Positions 27,023 to 36,239 of a DNA stretch of 45,351 bases are shown piece by piece. The notes beneath the pieces are model-generated. The model saw only the letters and a list, made by a program, of their open reading frames with translations. It had not been told where the DNA came from and ran no database searches. The position numbers were made by a program, and so were the translations under genes. The first letter of the stretch is position 1. Every line of letters starts with the position of its first letter. The stretch comes from Acetobacteraceae bacterium (GTDB lineage Bacteria > Pseudomonadota > Alphaproteobacteria > Acetobacterales > Acetobacteraceae): positions 1 through 45,351 of the forward strand of contig JANXTL010000328.1 in NCBI GenBank assembly GCA_025352375.1, in the 5' to 3' direction.

Positions 27023-28066
27023 ATGAGCCCGCAAGCCCGGCTTCTCTCGCTGGCGACCGCTGTGCCGCCCTACGTGTTCCTGCAGTCGGAGGTGCGCGGC
27101 CGGATCGATCGCCTGTTCGATCGGAGCGCGGGGATCGACCGCATGCTGCCCGTGTTCGACAATGCGGGCATCGAGCGCCGGCATTCCTGCGTCCCCATGG
27201 AGTGGTACGAACAGCCGCATGGCTGGACCGAGCGTAACGCGCTGTACGTGCAAAATGCGCTGGATTTGATGGAGAGGGTGACGCTGGATAGCGTTGCCAA
27301 AGCAGGTCTGGCGCTGGACGACATCGACGCTTTGATCGTGGTTTCGACGACGGGAATCGCGACGCCGAGCCTGGACGCGCTGCTGATCGAACGGATGCAT
27401 TTGCGCCGCGATATCCGCCGGCATGCCATTTTCGGATTAGGCTGCGGCGGTGGCGTCACCGGCCTCGCCCGCGCCGCCGAAGCCGCTCGGGCTGTTCCCG
27501 GCTGCAATGTGCTGCTTTTGGTGGTGGAGCTGTGCGGGCTTACGTTCCGCAAGAACGATGTTTCCAAGGGCAATATCGTCGGCACGGCTTTATTTAGCGA
27601 CGGCGCGGCCGGCGCGATCGTTTCATGCGAGGGCGACGGCCCCACCTTCGGTGCGTCGGGCGAATATACGTGGCCCGATACCCTGGACATCATGGGTTGG
27701 GATATCGAAGAGGACGGCCTGAAGGTCCGGTTCTCCCGCAATATTCCCGCCTTCGTTGAGGAGAATTTGCGCGCTCCGGCGGATGGTTTTCTGGCAAGCG
27801 CCGGGCTTTCGCTGCGCGATATCGACGGGTTTGTGTTTCACCCAGGCGGCACCAAGGTGCTGACCGCCATCGAGACGGCCTTGCAACTGGAGCCGGATGC
27901 GCTGGATATAAGCCGAGCGGTGCTGCGCGATTATGGGAACATGTCGGCGGCGACGGTCTTGTTCGTGCTGGATGCGACGCTGCGCGGATTTACCGGCAAG
28001 CAACTGCTGTTGAGCGGTGTGGGACCGGGCTTCACCGCCAGTTTCCTGGCGATGGAGACCGTATGA
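27023..28066 (+). CDS. Type III polyketide synthase (chalcone/stilbene synthase fold)
   Basis: This 347-residue homodimeric synthase condenses malonyl-CoA onto an acyl starter. The catalytic Cys is in FGLGCGGGVTGLARA near residue 138, the His in FVFHPGGTKVL near 274 and the Asn in DYGNMSAATVLFVLD near 306, so all three catalytic residues are present. AAAGGACAG precedes the ATG. It overlaps the methyltransferase-like gene by ATGA, a pairing known from bacterial alkylpyrone and phenolic-lipid clusters. The starter chain length cannot be read from sequence. Confidence 0.95.
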   Translation: MSPQARLLSLATAVPPYVFLQSEVRGRIDRLFDRSAGIDRMLPVFDNAGIERRHSCVPMEWYEQPHGWTERNALYVQNALDLMERVTLDSVAKAGLALDDIDALIVVSTTGIATPSLDALLIERMHLRRDIRRHAIFGLGCGGGVTGLARAAEAARAVPGCNVLLLVVELCGLTFRKNDVSKGNIVGTALFSDGAAGAIVSCEGDGPTFGASGEYTWPDTLDIMGWDIEEDGLKVRFSRNIPAFVEENLRAPADGFLASAGLSLRDIDGFVFHPGGTKVLTAIETALQLEPDALDISRAVLRDYGNMSAATVLFVLDATLRGFTGKQLLLSGVGPGFTASFLAMETV

Positions 28067-28575
28067 GCGCGGCTGCGATCGCCGTCTTTCTGGTGGCGCT
28101 GGAGCGTCTGGCCGAGGTGGCGTGGTCCGCCCGAAACACCAAGGCGCTGCTGGCGCGGGGCGGGCATGAAGTTGGCAGAGCGCATTATCCGCTGTTCTTC
28201 GCACTACACGCCGGTTGGCTGCTGGCGATCCTGCTGGCCGCGCCGGCCGGCGGGGTTGTCAATGGGTTGGCTTTGGCAATTTTTATCGCGGTGCAGCCGT
28301 TGCGCCTTTGGGTGCTGATGACGTTGGGCCCGCGTTGGACGACGGGGATACTGGTACTCCCGGGGGCACCTTTGGTGCGGGCCGGCCCCTATAAATATGT
28401 GCGTCACCCGAATTATATGGTCGTGATTTGCGAGATCGCGACCCTGCCCATCGCATTCGGCGAATGGTGGGTGTCCTTTATTTTCACGGTCCTGAACGCC
28501 ATACTGCTCGCATGGCGCATCAAAATGGAAGAGGGCGCTCTCGCGCCGTCGCGCGGCCTTGCCCGCCCGTCGTAG
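28063..28575 (+). CDS. Isoprenylcysteine carboxyl methyltransferase-like membrane enzyme
   Basis: This 170-residue membrane protein has four or five hydrophobic segments. It carries the ICMT-type S-adenosylmethionine motif GPYKYVRHPNYMVVICEIATLPIAFGEWW near residue 107, followed by AWRIKMEEGAL. In bacteria such proteins next to type III polyketide synthases O-methylate the pyrone or resorcinol product. The start overlaps the synthase stop in ATGA, so their amounts are coupled. The exporter gene starts 10 bases after its stop. Confidence 0.9.
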   Translation: MSAAAIAVFLVALERLAEVAWSARNTKALLARGGHEVGRAHYPLFFALHAGWLLAILLAAPAGGVVNGLALAIFIAVQPLRLWVLMTLGPRWTTGILVLPGAPLVRAGPYKYVRHPNYMVVICEIATLPIAFGEWWVSFIFTVLNAILLAWRIKMEEGALAPSRGLARPS

Positions 28576-28585
28576 GTCGTCGGTA

Positions 28586-30085
28586 ATGCGGACGTGGATT
28601 GGTTATCTGGCCATGTGCCTCGGCATGTTCATGGCTATTCTCGACATCCAGATCGTGGCCAGTTCGTTACCGGATATTCAGATTGCGCTTCGCATTCCGC
28701 AAGACCAACTAAGCTGGCTGCAAACGTCGTACCTGATCGCCGAGGTCATCGCGATCCCGTTGACGGGCTGGCTTTCGCGCCTGTTGTCGGTGCGTGGGCT
28801 GTTCGTCGCGGCGGATATCGGGTTCACGCTCGCCAGCCTGGGGTGCGCGTCGAGCTTCGGTTTGGCGCCGTTGTTGTTATTCCGGGTCATCCAGGGATTT
28901 TGCGGAGGCGCGCTCATTCCCTTGGTCTTTACTTCGGTCTTTACGATGTTTCCCGAACGGTCGCGTCTGTTGGCCACAACGGTGGGCGGGGTTTTCGCAA
29001 TGCTGGCACCGACCGTCGGGCCGGTCATTGGCGGCTATATTACCGAGACATATTCCTGGCATTGGCTGTTCCTGATTAACCTCGGTCCCGGCATCGCCGT
29101 CGCGATCGTTGCATTCAGCTTCGTTGCCGCGGAACCGCCGGATTGGTCTTTATGGAAGCGGCTCGATTATGTGTCGCTGTTCCTGATCTCGGTTTGCCTT
29201 GCCAGCCTGGAATTGGGTTTGAAGGAGGGTCCAACCCAGCACTGGATGGGGTGGCGCGTTCTTGGGCTTCTGGCAACGTCGCTGGTGACAGGGTTCGTCG
29301 TAATTCGCCGCTGCGCGACGCATCGCGACGCGATCATCGACTTGCGCTGCTTCGCCGACCGCCGCTTCCGGATCGGTTGCTTCTACAGTTTCATTCTGGG
29401 AATGGGGCTGTATGGCGCGGTTTATATGCTGCCGCTGTATCTGGCATTTGTGCGGCAGCACACGCCGCTCGAAATTGGGACGATCATGATCGTCATGGGG
29501 GCCGCGCAACTGGTCAGCGCGCCGTTCGCCGCTTTAGCCGAAAAGCGGCTGAACCGGGTGTGGCTGACCGGGTTCGGTTTCGCGTTGTTCGCCGCCGGGC
29601 TGATCGCCAACGGCTTCATGACCCACGACACCGATGCGCCGGGCCTGTTCTGGCCGCAAATCCTGCGTGGAGCAGCATTGCTTTTTTGCCTGCTGCCGAC
29701 GACGACCATCGCGCTGGAACGCCAGCCGCCGGAGCTGGTGGCGAGTGCCAGCGGGTTGTTCAACGTGCAGCGCAATCTCGGTGGGGCGATCGGTATCGCG
29801 CTGATCGACACAATTTTGGAGCAGCGCGTGCCGTCCCATATCGCGGCGTTGGTGGAACGGTTGCAGGCCGGGGATCCCGATGCCGCTCGGGTCGTCGGTC
29901 TGCCGCTGGAACGTTTTCACAACCTGCCGCTCGGGCCGATCGACGAGGCGACCAAGGCGCAGGTCGCGCCACTGGTGGAGCAGGCGGCGCTGGTGCTGTC
30001 GTTTAACGAGGCCTGGCTGGTGGTGGGCGGGTTGTTCGCAGTGTCGCTGCTGGCTTTGCCGCTGCTGCGGCGGGTGGGGACGTGA
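28586..30085 (+). CDS. MFS transporter, DHA2 (EmrB/QacA) family
   Basis: This 499-residue inner-membrane exporter has about 14 membrane segments. The DHA2 signature LDIQIVASSLPDIQIAL is at residues 20-36. Further family blocks are TSYLIAEVIAIPLTGWLS, FRVIQGFCGGALIPL and GPVIGGYITE. The ATG at 28586 gives the usual EmrB-like start (WIGYLAMCLGMFMAILDIQ). It follows the polyketide synthase and methyltransferase genes closely, so it may export their product or give resistance to it. No EmrA-like adaptor gene is in view. Confidence 0.9.
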   Translation: MRTWIGYLAMCLGMFMAILDIQIVASSLPDIQIALRIPQDQLSWLQTSYLIAEVIAIPLTGWLSRLLSVRGLFVAADIGFTLASLGCASSFGLAPLLLFRVIQGFCGGALIPLVFTSVFTMFPERSRLLATTVGGVFAMLAPTVGPVIGGYITETYSWHWLFLINLGPGIAVAIVAFSFVAAEPPDWSLWKRLDYVSLFLISVCLASLELGLKEGPTQHWMGWRVLGLLATSLVTGFVVIRRCATHRDAIIDLRCFADRRFRIGCFYSFILGMGLYGAVYMLPLYLAFVRQHTPLEIGTIMIVMGAAQLVSAPFAALAEKRLNRVWLTGFGFALFAAGLIANGFMTHDTDAPGLFWPQILRGAALLFCLLPTTTIALERQPPELVASASGLFNVQRNLGGAIGIALIDTILEQRVPSHIAALVERLQAGDPDAARVVGLPLERFHNLPLGPIDEATKAQVAPLVEQAALVLSFNEAWLVVGGLFAVSLLALPLLRRVGT

Positions 30086-30091
30086 TTCCTG

Positions 30092-30271
30092 TCACCCCTC
30101 TATGTCGGGTGGAAATCGATCTCGGGCATCGTGGCCGATATGCAGGATGGTGACGATTTTTGCATTGACCGTGCGGACCATGCGCCGGCGGGTTTGCTTC
30201 AGGTGACGCATGAATTCCGCGGATCGATGGCGGAAGGCTGTCATGGGCTGGATGTCTTTGGTGATGTCCAA
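30092..30271 (-). pseudogene. Toxin-antitoxin remnant: Phd/YefM-like antitoxin start joined to ParE/RelE-like tail
   Basis: A 59-codon frame starts at a TTG with GAGG seven bases upstream. Its first half (MDITKDIQPMTAFRHR, then SAEFMRHLKQTRRRMVRTVNAK) looks like the N-terminus of a Phd/YefM antitoxin. The remainder (IVTILHIGHDARDRFPPDIEG) looks like the last strand and tail of a ParE/RelE toxin. A deletion between an antitoxin gene and the following toxin gene would produce this. The family calls are from motif recognition and the fused product is probably inactive. Confidence 0.6.
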
Positions 30272-30362
30272 GGCGTGGCCTCAATCGTGGATACCGAATG
30301 AGGTAATCTACGTTATCGTGCGGTGCCAACCATGTGTTTGTCGGATCGCTGAACCGTCAAAC

Positions 30363-31637
30363 TCAGGGAATGGATTGACCGGTCGCCTTCATTTCGGTGC
30401 GGATGATCTCGGGTACCCAACCTGTCAGGGCTGCCAAGGTCTCGGCCTCTTTCGCGAAACGGGCCGGGAGGGTCCGCTTGTAGGTTTCTCCGGCGGGGCA
30501 GGTCGCGGGGCCGGCGAAGGGGCGCTGCATCACGTAGCGGGCCTGGAACGACTGCTGGTCGGCGGTTTCGTGCAGCACCAAATCCTCGGGGAAATGGGCG
30601 TTGTCGTAGCGCACGTGCAGGCGGGTCACGAAGGATTGCTGCGAGCCGCCGTCCTCAATCCAGATGGCGCCCAAGGCTTTCAATTCGACATTGTCCATCG
30701 GCGGGGCGGAGCACGGGTCGCAGGCGCCCATATTCCAAGCATATTCCAGAAAGGTGGAGGCGCCGCTGCGCTCTACCTGCTTGTCGAAGACGGCGTCGTA
30801 GAATTGGCCAAAGCGCGATTCGACATACATCGGAATATTCTGGCCGGTGGGCACTTTCACGGTCGGATAATTGACCGTTTCCACTCGGCCTTTTTTCGTC
30901 AGCGCCAGCACGATCATGTCCTGCGGCCCGTCGGCGTTGACCATGCCCAGGCGGATCGGCAGCATGAATTTCGGCGATTCATAGGCGACCTGGATCGGCC
31001 GCAGGAATCCGGTGGTGTTTTCCTTCATCCGCGCCATGTTCACCTTGGCGAGGAAGAAGTGCATGCCCTGGCGAAGGTAGCTGCCGACAGTCTCGGTGGC
31101 GCCGTTCGGAACCTTGTAGCCGTTGCTGTTCAGGTACGTTACCAGATCGGCTGGTTTGGTGGCGGTCAGTACGACGATGTCGTATTCGCCAACGGAATAT
31201 TGCTCCTCGATCCGCACGGTCGATTTGCGCAATGCCCCGCCCATGGGGGCCGCGGCGGTCGGCGCGGGCATCGGAATGGCCATGGTCATCGGATAGACCG
31301 GCGCGCATGGATCGGAGTCGAAATACTGCACCAGCCTCGGTTTGGTATAATCGGCCAGATGCTGCACCAGCGCCGGGTTCAGGATTTTCACCTGCTCCTT
31401 CTTGATGACCGTAGGAACTGGAATGACCAGGCCGAACTGCTTGGGGTCGCCATGCACGTCGCTGGCCATCGTCACGCGGGTGGTGGATCCGTCATAGGCC
31501 AGCACCACGCGGGACGCTTTGTTGATCAGCGGTGTATCGCCGCTCGCCACATAGAAACCGCAGAACGCGCCGGCGGTCTGGCTGAACGCCAGCGATGCCG
31601 CGACGGTGCAGGATAAAAGCCTGAGGACGGGGCGCAT
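30363..31637 (-). CDS. Exported DUF2330 domain protein
   Basis: This 424-residue protein has a clear signal peptide (RPVLRLLSCTVAASLAFSQTAGA), then CGFYVASGDTPLINKASRVVLAYDGSTTRVTMASDV, the typical start of DUF2330 proteins. Later blocks are FGLVIPVPTVIKKEQV, EQYSVGEYDIVVLTA and HFFLAKVNMARM. Its function is not established for the family. A strong GGAGG inside the end of the RnfD-like gene precedes the ATG at 31637, five bases after that gene's stop. It is last of a five-gene minus-strand run with a molybdenum hydroxylase, which suggests a role outside the cytoplasm linked to the membrane protein. Confidence 0.9.
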   Translation of the reverse strand: MRPVLRLLSCTVAASLAFSQTAGAFCGFYVASGDTPLINKASRVVLAYDGSTTRVTMASDVHGDPKQFGLVIPVPTVIKKEQVKILNPALVQHLADYTKPRLVQYFDSDPCAPVYPMTMAIPMPAPTAAAPMGGALRKSTVRIEEQYSVGEYDIVVLTATKPADLVTYLNSNGYKVPNGATETVGSYLRQGMHFFLAKVNMARMKENTTGFLRPIQVAYESPKFMLPIRLGMVNADGPQDMIVLALTKKGRVETVNYPTVKVPTGQNIPMYVESRFGQFYDAVFDKQVERSGASTFLEYAWNMGACDPCSAPPMDNVELKALGAIWIEDGGSQQSFVTRLHVRYDNAHFPEDLVLHETADQQSFQARYVMQRPFAGPATCPAGETYKRTLPARFAKEAETLAALTGWVPEIIRTEMKATGQSIP

Positions 31638-31642
31638 GACGG

Positions 31643-32446
31643 TTAGCCTCCTGATGTTCCCGGCCAAGCGAACCGCGGCCCAGGCCAGACGCGGTCGATG
31701 ATGGGCGTGCAGCAGGATACCAGCAACAGGGCGTAGAACACACCCTCCCGCACCTGCCAGCGGAACAAAAACGCGTGTGCCAGAACGGCGATCGCGGCGG
31801 CGAACAGCATACGCCCCGTGCGGCTGTCGGGGGTGGAGCGAGGGTCGGTGATCATGAACATCGAAAAAATCAGCAGTCCGCCTGACTGGATTTGGTGCAG
31901 CGGAATCGTCAGGGGATCGCCGAGATACCAGGCCCTGAACAAGAGCAGCCCGAAATACGTCGCAAGAAACGTCGCCGCGAGGTCCAGACGTGCGACGCGG
32001 GTCAGCACCAGCCCGCCGAATGTTGTCGCCAGTGCGGTCAGCCAGATTGTCGTGCCCCATTGCCCCGGGGCGACCCAGACTTGGTCGGTGCTCAACAGTA
32101 GTGCCACGATGGCAAAGGCTGAGGGGTTGAACAGATGTTTTCCCGTGTAGCGGATCGAATATTTCGACCCGATCGCCAGCATGGCGGCCGCGATCCACAG
32201 GAGCGGTGCCGCGGTACGAAGCAGCAGGCTGAGCGAAAGCGCGGCCGATAGCGCGCTTTTCCAGTTGATGGAAACACGCACGATCCTGGCGTGCGCGCAT
32301 TCCATCGCCAATGCCGTTACGATGAATGTGGCGGCTTGCGGCAATGACGGCCCGAAATCGAGCCAGACGGTTTCCAGCACGAGAAACGTGGTCTGAGCTG
32401 CGATTTGGATGGTCCGGGGGTCGCGGACGACGCCCCGGATCCACAT
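31643..32446 (-). CDS. RnfD/NqrB-like integral membrane protein
   Basis: This 267-residue protein has about eight to ten hydrophobic segments and resembles the RnfD/NqrB flavin-carrying subunit of ion-pumping redox complexes. Visible family blocks are KYSIRYTGKHLFNPSAFAIVALLL and LLIFSMFMITDPRSTPDSRTGRMLFAA. The usual covalent-FMN site (a Thr in an SGAT-type loop) is not evident: the loop reads HQIQSGGLLIFS. It may therefore bind flavin differently or not at all. No other Rnf or Nqr subunits are nearby. It starts seven bases after the FAD-subunit stop, so electron exchange with the Mo hydroxylase is an attractive but untested idea. Confidence 0.8.
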   Translation of the reverse strand: MWIRGVVRDPRTIQIAAQTTFLVLETVWLDFGPSLPQAATFIVTALAMECAHARIVRVSINWKSALSAALSLSLLLRTAAPLLWIAAAMLAIGSKYSIRYTGKHLFNPSAFAIVALLLSTDQVWVAPGQWGTTIWLTALATTFGGLVLTRVARLDLAATFLATYFGLLLFRAWYLGDPLTIPLHQIQSGGLLIFSMFMITDPRSTPDSRTGRMLFAAAIAVLAHAFLFRWQVREGVFYALLLVSCCTPIIDRVWPGPRFAWPGTSGG

Positions 32447-32453
32447 CGTCAGT

Positions 32454-33245
32454 CTACGCTTTCGCGACGGCCCGTTTCGTAATCACCCCCACAAGATGCG
32501 CGCGATACTCGGCGCTGGCGTGGATGTCGCCGTTCATGTCGTCGGCAGGCGTCGTAACGCCCTTCGTCGCGTCGGGGGAGAAGTTGGCGGACAGCGCCTT
32601 TTCCATGCCCTCATGCCGGAATACGCCGCTTTGGCTGGCGCCGGTCACGGCCACGCGGGCGCCGTTTGCGAATTTGGCCACGAACACGCCGACGATCGCG
32701 TAGCGCGAGGCGGGGTTCTTGAACTTTTCGTAGGCGGCCTTTTCCGGCACGGGGAATTCCACCTCGGTGATGATCTCCCCGTGCTCCAACGCCGTTGTGA
32801 ACATGCCCTGGAAAAAATCATCGGCCGCGATCGACCGCTTATTGGTGGTGATCGTCGCACCCAGCGCCAGCACGGCCGAGGGATAGCACGCCGCCGGGTC
32901 GTTGTTGGCGAGCGACCCGCCGATGGTGCCGCGATGGCGCACGGCTTCATCGCCGATGCCGCTGGCCAGGGCGGCCAGGCCCGGAATTGCCGCCTTGAGG
33001 CCAGCGTGTTTGGCTACCGTATCGTGCGTGGTCATGGCGCCGATTTTGACTTTGCCACCGACGATGATGATCCCGGACATGCCAAGGCCCGAGAGGTCCA
33101 CCACGGCGGAAGGCTTCGCCAGCCGCTGCTTGAGCACGGGGATGTAGGTCATGCCGCCGGCCAGCGGCTTGGCTTCGGCGTCCTTGGACAGCGCGGCCAC
33201 CGCATCGCCGAGGCTGGCCGGTTTCGAATAGGTAAAATCGTACAT
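32454..33245 (-). CDS. Molybdenum hydroxylase FAD-binding subunit (CoxM-like), second system
   Basis: This 263-residue flavoprotein subunit begins MYDFTYSKPASLGDAVAAL. It has the FAD motifs LAGGMTYIPVLKQRL near residue 32 and TIGGSLANNDPAACYPS near 105, followed by a CO dehydrogenase flavoprotein C-terminal domain ending DINASAEYRAHLVGVITKRAV-like. It is shorter than the homologue at 4874 and not its close copy. It lies 13 bases after the large subunit and just before the RnfD-like gene, giving the order S-L-M. Confidence 0.94.
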   Translation of the reverse strand: MYDFTYSKPASLGDAVAALSKDAEAKPLAGGMTYIPVLKQRLAKPSAVVDLSGLGMSGIIIVGGKVKIGAMTTHDTVAKHAGLKAAIPGLAALASGIGDEAVRHRGTIGGSLANNDPAACYPSAVLALGATITTNKRSIAADDFFQGMFTTALEHGEIITEVEFPVPEKAAYEKFKNPASRYAIVGVFVAKFANGARVAVTGASQSGVFRHEGMEKALSANFSPDATKGVTTPADDMNGDIHASAEYRAHLVGVITKRAVAKA

Positions 33246-33258
33246 CGTTCCGACTCCT

Positions 33259-35640
33259 TTATTCCGCCGCCATTTTGGTCTGGCCAGCCTGTATGATCGA
33301 CCACAGCTTCGGGCCGGTCGCGGGCATATCGATGTGACGCACGCCGTACTCTTTCAGCGCGTCGATCACCGCGTTCATGATCGCGGGCGGGGAGCCGATG
33401 GCTCCCACCTCGCCGCAGCCCTTCGACCCCAGGGGGTTGTGGGTACACATGGTGTTCTCGGTGGAGACATTGAAGTTGGGCAAATTGTCCGCCCGCGGCA
33501 TCGTGTAGTCCATCATGGACCCGCTCAGAAGCTGGCCCGATTTGTCGTAGATCGCGGCTTCCAGCAGCGCCTGCCCGATGCCCTGGGCGACGCCGCCCTG
33601 AATTTGACCCTCCACGATCATCGGGTTCACGACGCGGCCGACGTCGTCCACGGCGGTGAAATTAATCACCTCGGTGACGCCGGTTTCGGGATCGATTTCC
33701 ACTTCCGCGATGTGGCAGCCGCCTGGGAAGGTGAAGTTTTTCGGGTCGTAGAACGCGGTCTCGTCGAGGCCGGGTTCGATTTCGTCGATTGGGTAGTTGT
33801 GCGGCACGTAGGCCGCCAACGAAATATCCGTCAGCGACTTAGTCTTGTCGGTGCCGGCAACCTTGAAGGTGTTATCGGCGAACTCGATGTCCTCGACCGA
33901 GGCTTCCATCAGATGGGCAGCGATTTTCTTGCCCTTGGCAATGATTTTATCCATCGCCTTGACCATCGCCGACCCGCCGACCGCGAGGGAGCGGCTGCCG
34001 TAGGTGCCCATGCCGAACGGGATTTTCGCCGTATCGCCATGCACCACATCGACTTGTGACAGGGGCACGCCGAGTTGGTCGCAGACGAGCTGGGCGAGGG
34101 TGGTTTCGTGGCCCTGGCCGTGGCTGTGGGTGCCGGTGAACACTGTCACGCTCCCGGTCGGATGCACCCGGATATTAGCCACTTCATACAGGCCGGCGCG
34201 GGCGCCGAGCGAACCGACGACCGCGGACGGCGCAATGCCACAGGCTTCCAGGTAGGTGGAAATACCGATGCCGCGCAGCTTGCCGCGCTTTATGGCCTCG
34301 GCGCGACGGGCTTCGAAGCCGTCCCAGTCGGCATTTTTCAACGCCACTTTCAACGTGGTCTGGTAATCGCCGCTGTCGTATTGCAGCGCCACCGGGGTCT
34401 GGTACGGGAAGGCGTTGGCCGGGATGAAATTGCGGCGCCGCAGTTCCACCCGGTCGATGCCAATGTCGTGCGCGATGCAGTCCACCAGCCGTTCCAGCAG
34501 GAAGGAGGCTTCCGGCCGGCCGGCGCCGCGATAAGCGTCCACCGGGACGGTGTTGGTGAACACCGCTTTTACTTCGCAGTAGATGACCGGGGTGGTGTAC
34601 ACGCCGGCCAGCAACGTGGCGTAGAGGTAGGTCGGCACCGCCGGGGCGAAGGTGGACAGGTAAGCGCCCATGTTCGCCAGGGTGTGAATGCGCAACCCCA
34701 GGAATTTTCCGTCCTTGTCCACCGCCATCTCGGCGGTCGATACATGGTCGCGGCCGTGCGCGTCGGACATGAAGCTTTCGGTGCGGTCCGCCGTCCATTT
34801 AATCGGGCGGCGCACTTTCGCCGATGCCCAGGTGACGATGGCTTCTTCCGCGTAGTGATAGATCTTCGACCCGAATCCGCCACCGACATCCGGTGCCACC
34901 ACGCGCAGCTTATTCTCGGGAATATGCAGCACGAAGGCGCCCATCAGCAGGCGGATCACATGCGGATTCTGGCTGGTGGTGTACAGCGTGTAGTCGCCGC
35001 TGGAGGTATCCCATTCGCCGATGGCCGCCCGGGGCTCCATCGCGTTCGGGACCAGCCGGTTGTTCACCAGATCGAGTCTCACCACGTGCGCGGCCCCGGC
35101 GAAGACTGCGTCGACCACGGCTTTGTCGCCGATGTGCCAGTCGTAGCAGAGGTTGCCTGCCACGCCGTCATGCACTTCCGGCGCGCCGGGGGCGATGGCG
35201 TCGACGGTAGAAGAAACCGACGGCAGGTCCTGGTAGTCGATTTCGATCAGTTCGGCCGCGTCGCGCGCCTGCTGTTTGGTTTCCGCGATCACCACCGCGA
35301 TGGGGTCGCCGACATGGCGCACTTTTCCCAGCGCCAGCACCGGGTGCGGCGGCTCCGCCATCGCGGAGCCGTCCTTGTTGTGGATCTGCCAGCCGCAGGG
35401 CAGGCCGCCGATTTCCTCCTTCGCCATGTCGGCGCCGGTGAAAATGGCCACCACGCCCGGGGCCTTCGACGCCGCGGCGGTGTCCAGGTTTTTGATCGTC
35501 GCGTGCGGCCGGTCGGCGCGGCGCATGACCGCGTAGGTCTGGCCGGGGCGGTTAATGTCGTCCGTGTAGTTGCCGTTGCCGCTGAGGAATCGAAGATCCT
35601 CCTTGCGGCGAACGGATGCACCGATGCCTTCGAAGGCCAT
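33259..35640 (-). CDS. Molybdenum hydroxylase large subunit (CoxL-like, form II), second system
   Basis: This 793-residue Mo-cofactor subunit begins [22 protein letters not shown] as in CoxL-type proteins. The pterin-binding [14 protein letters not shown] is near residue 246, the active-site loop [10 protein letters not shown] near 378 and the catalytic Glu loop [12 protein letters not shown] near 740. The loop lacks the AYRCSFR sequence of CO-oxidising form I enzymes, so CO oxidation is not supported. The substrate is unknown. The 2Fe-2S subunit precedes it by 25 bases. Confidence 0.94.
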   Translation of the reverse strand: MAFEGIGASVRRKEDLRFLSGNGNYTDDINRPGQTYAVMRRADRPHATIKNLDTAAASKAPGVVAIFTGADMAKEEIGGLPCGWQIHNKDGSAMAEPPHPVLALGKVRHVGDPIAVVIAETKQQARDAAELIEIDYQDLPSVSSTVDAIAPGAPEVHDGVAGNLCYDWHIGDKAVVDAVFAGAAHVVRLDLVNNRLVPNAMEPRAAIGEWDTSSGDYTLYTTSQNPHVIRLLMGAFVLHIPENKLRVVAPDVGGGFGSKIYHYAEEAIVTWASAKVRRPIKWTADRTESFMSDAHGRDHVSTAEMAVDKDGKFLGLRIHTLANMGAYLSTFAPAVPTYLYATLLAGVYTTPVIYCEVKAVFTNTVPVDAYRGAGRPEASFLLERLVDCIAHDIGIDRVELRRRNFIPANAFPYQTPVALQYDSGDYQTTLKVALKNADWDGFEARRAEAIKRGKLRGIGISTYLEACGIAPSAVVGSLGARAGLYEVANIRVHPTGSVTVFTGTHSHGQGHETTLAQLVCDQLGVPLSQVDVVHGDTAKIPFGMGTYGSRSLAVGGSAMVKAMDKIIAKGKKIAAHLMEASVEDIEFADNTFKVAGTDKTKSLTDISLAAYVPHNYPIDEIEPGLDETAFYDPKNFTFPGGCHIAEVEIDPETGVTEVINFTAVDDVGRVVNPMIVEGQIQGGVAQGIGQALLEAAIYDKSGQLLSGSMMDYTMPRADNLPNFNVSTENTMCTHNPLGSKGCGEVGAIGSPPAIMNAVIDALKEYGVRHIDMPATGPKLWSIIQAGQTKMAAE

Positions 35641-35665
35641 GATCGTTCTCCCTATCGTCGCGTTC

Positions 35666-36142
35666 TTATTTGGCGTGCATCAGAGATTGGGCCGCGTCGA
35701 TCGCTTTGACGATGTTATGGTAGCCGGTGCAGCGGCAGAGGTTGCCCTCCAGCCCTTCCCGGATTTCCTTTTCGGTCATGCCCTGGGGGTGGCTGTTCAC
35801 CAGGTCGATGGCGCTGAGCACCATGCCGGGGGTGCAGAAGCCGCATTGCAGCGCGTGGTGCTCGCGAAACATCTCCTGCATCGGGTGCAAAGTGCCATCG
35901 GCGGCCGCGAGGCCTTCGATCGTCAGGACGCTGGTGCCCTCGGCCTGGACCGCGAGCATCGTGCAGGATTTTGCCGAAACACCGTCCACATGCACCACGC
36001 AGGCGCCGCACTGGCTGGTATCGCAGCCGACATGGGTGCCGGTGAGGCCCAGCTTCTCCCGCAGCAGTTCGACCAACAGGGTGCGGGCTTCCACCGCGAC
36101 CGTGTGCTGCTTGCCGTTCACCGTCAGTGTTACCTGAGGCAT
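35666..36142 (-). CDS. Molybdenum hydroxylase 2Fe-2S subunit (CoxS-like), second system
   Basis: This 158-residue protein holds the first cluster at Cys40, Cys45, Cys48 and Cys60 and the second at C100GFC103 and C136RC138, as expected. It relays electrons between the molybdenum centre and FAD. It is the first gene of the S-L-M-RnfD-DUF2330 run. Upstream it is separated by 97 bases from the six-repeat exported protein in the same direction, and these bases may hold its own promoter. It has no signal peptide. Confidence 0.95.
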   Translation of the reverse strand: MPQVTLTVNGKQHTVAVEARTLLVELLREKLGLTGTHVGCDTSQCGACVVHVDGVSAKSCTMLAVQAEGTSVLTIEGLAAADGTLHPMQEMFREHHALQCGFCTPGMVLSAIDLVNSHPQGMTEKEIREGLEGNLCRCTGYHNIVKAIDAAQSLMHAK

Positions 36143-36239
36143 CGCGCTTTCTCCCTTATCGCTGGCTCATTCGTCGGGGCGGAGAATGGTCGCTGGCGGG
36201 GGACGCGGTCAAGCGGGTTGGTTGTGAAGATGTGTCGGG

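Noticed and set aside
31643-32446. Part of a full Rnf or Nqr complex
   Set aside because: No other Rnf/Nqr subunits lie within the window and the covalent FMN loop is not evident.
34075-35709. A 544-codon plus-strand frame opposite the second Mo large subunit
   Set aside because: It mirrors the real gene and has no recognisable domain.
33259-36142. True CO dehydrogenase (coxSLM)
   Set aside because: The large-subunit active-site loop reads [10 protein letters not shown], not the AYRCSFR needed for CO oxidation; the first system reads AYRAPGAP.
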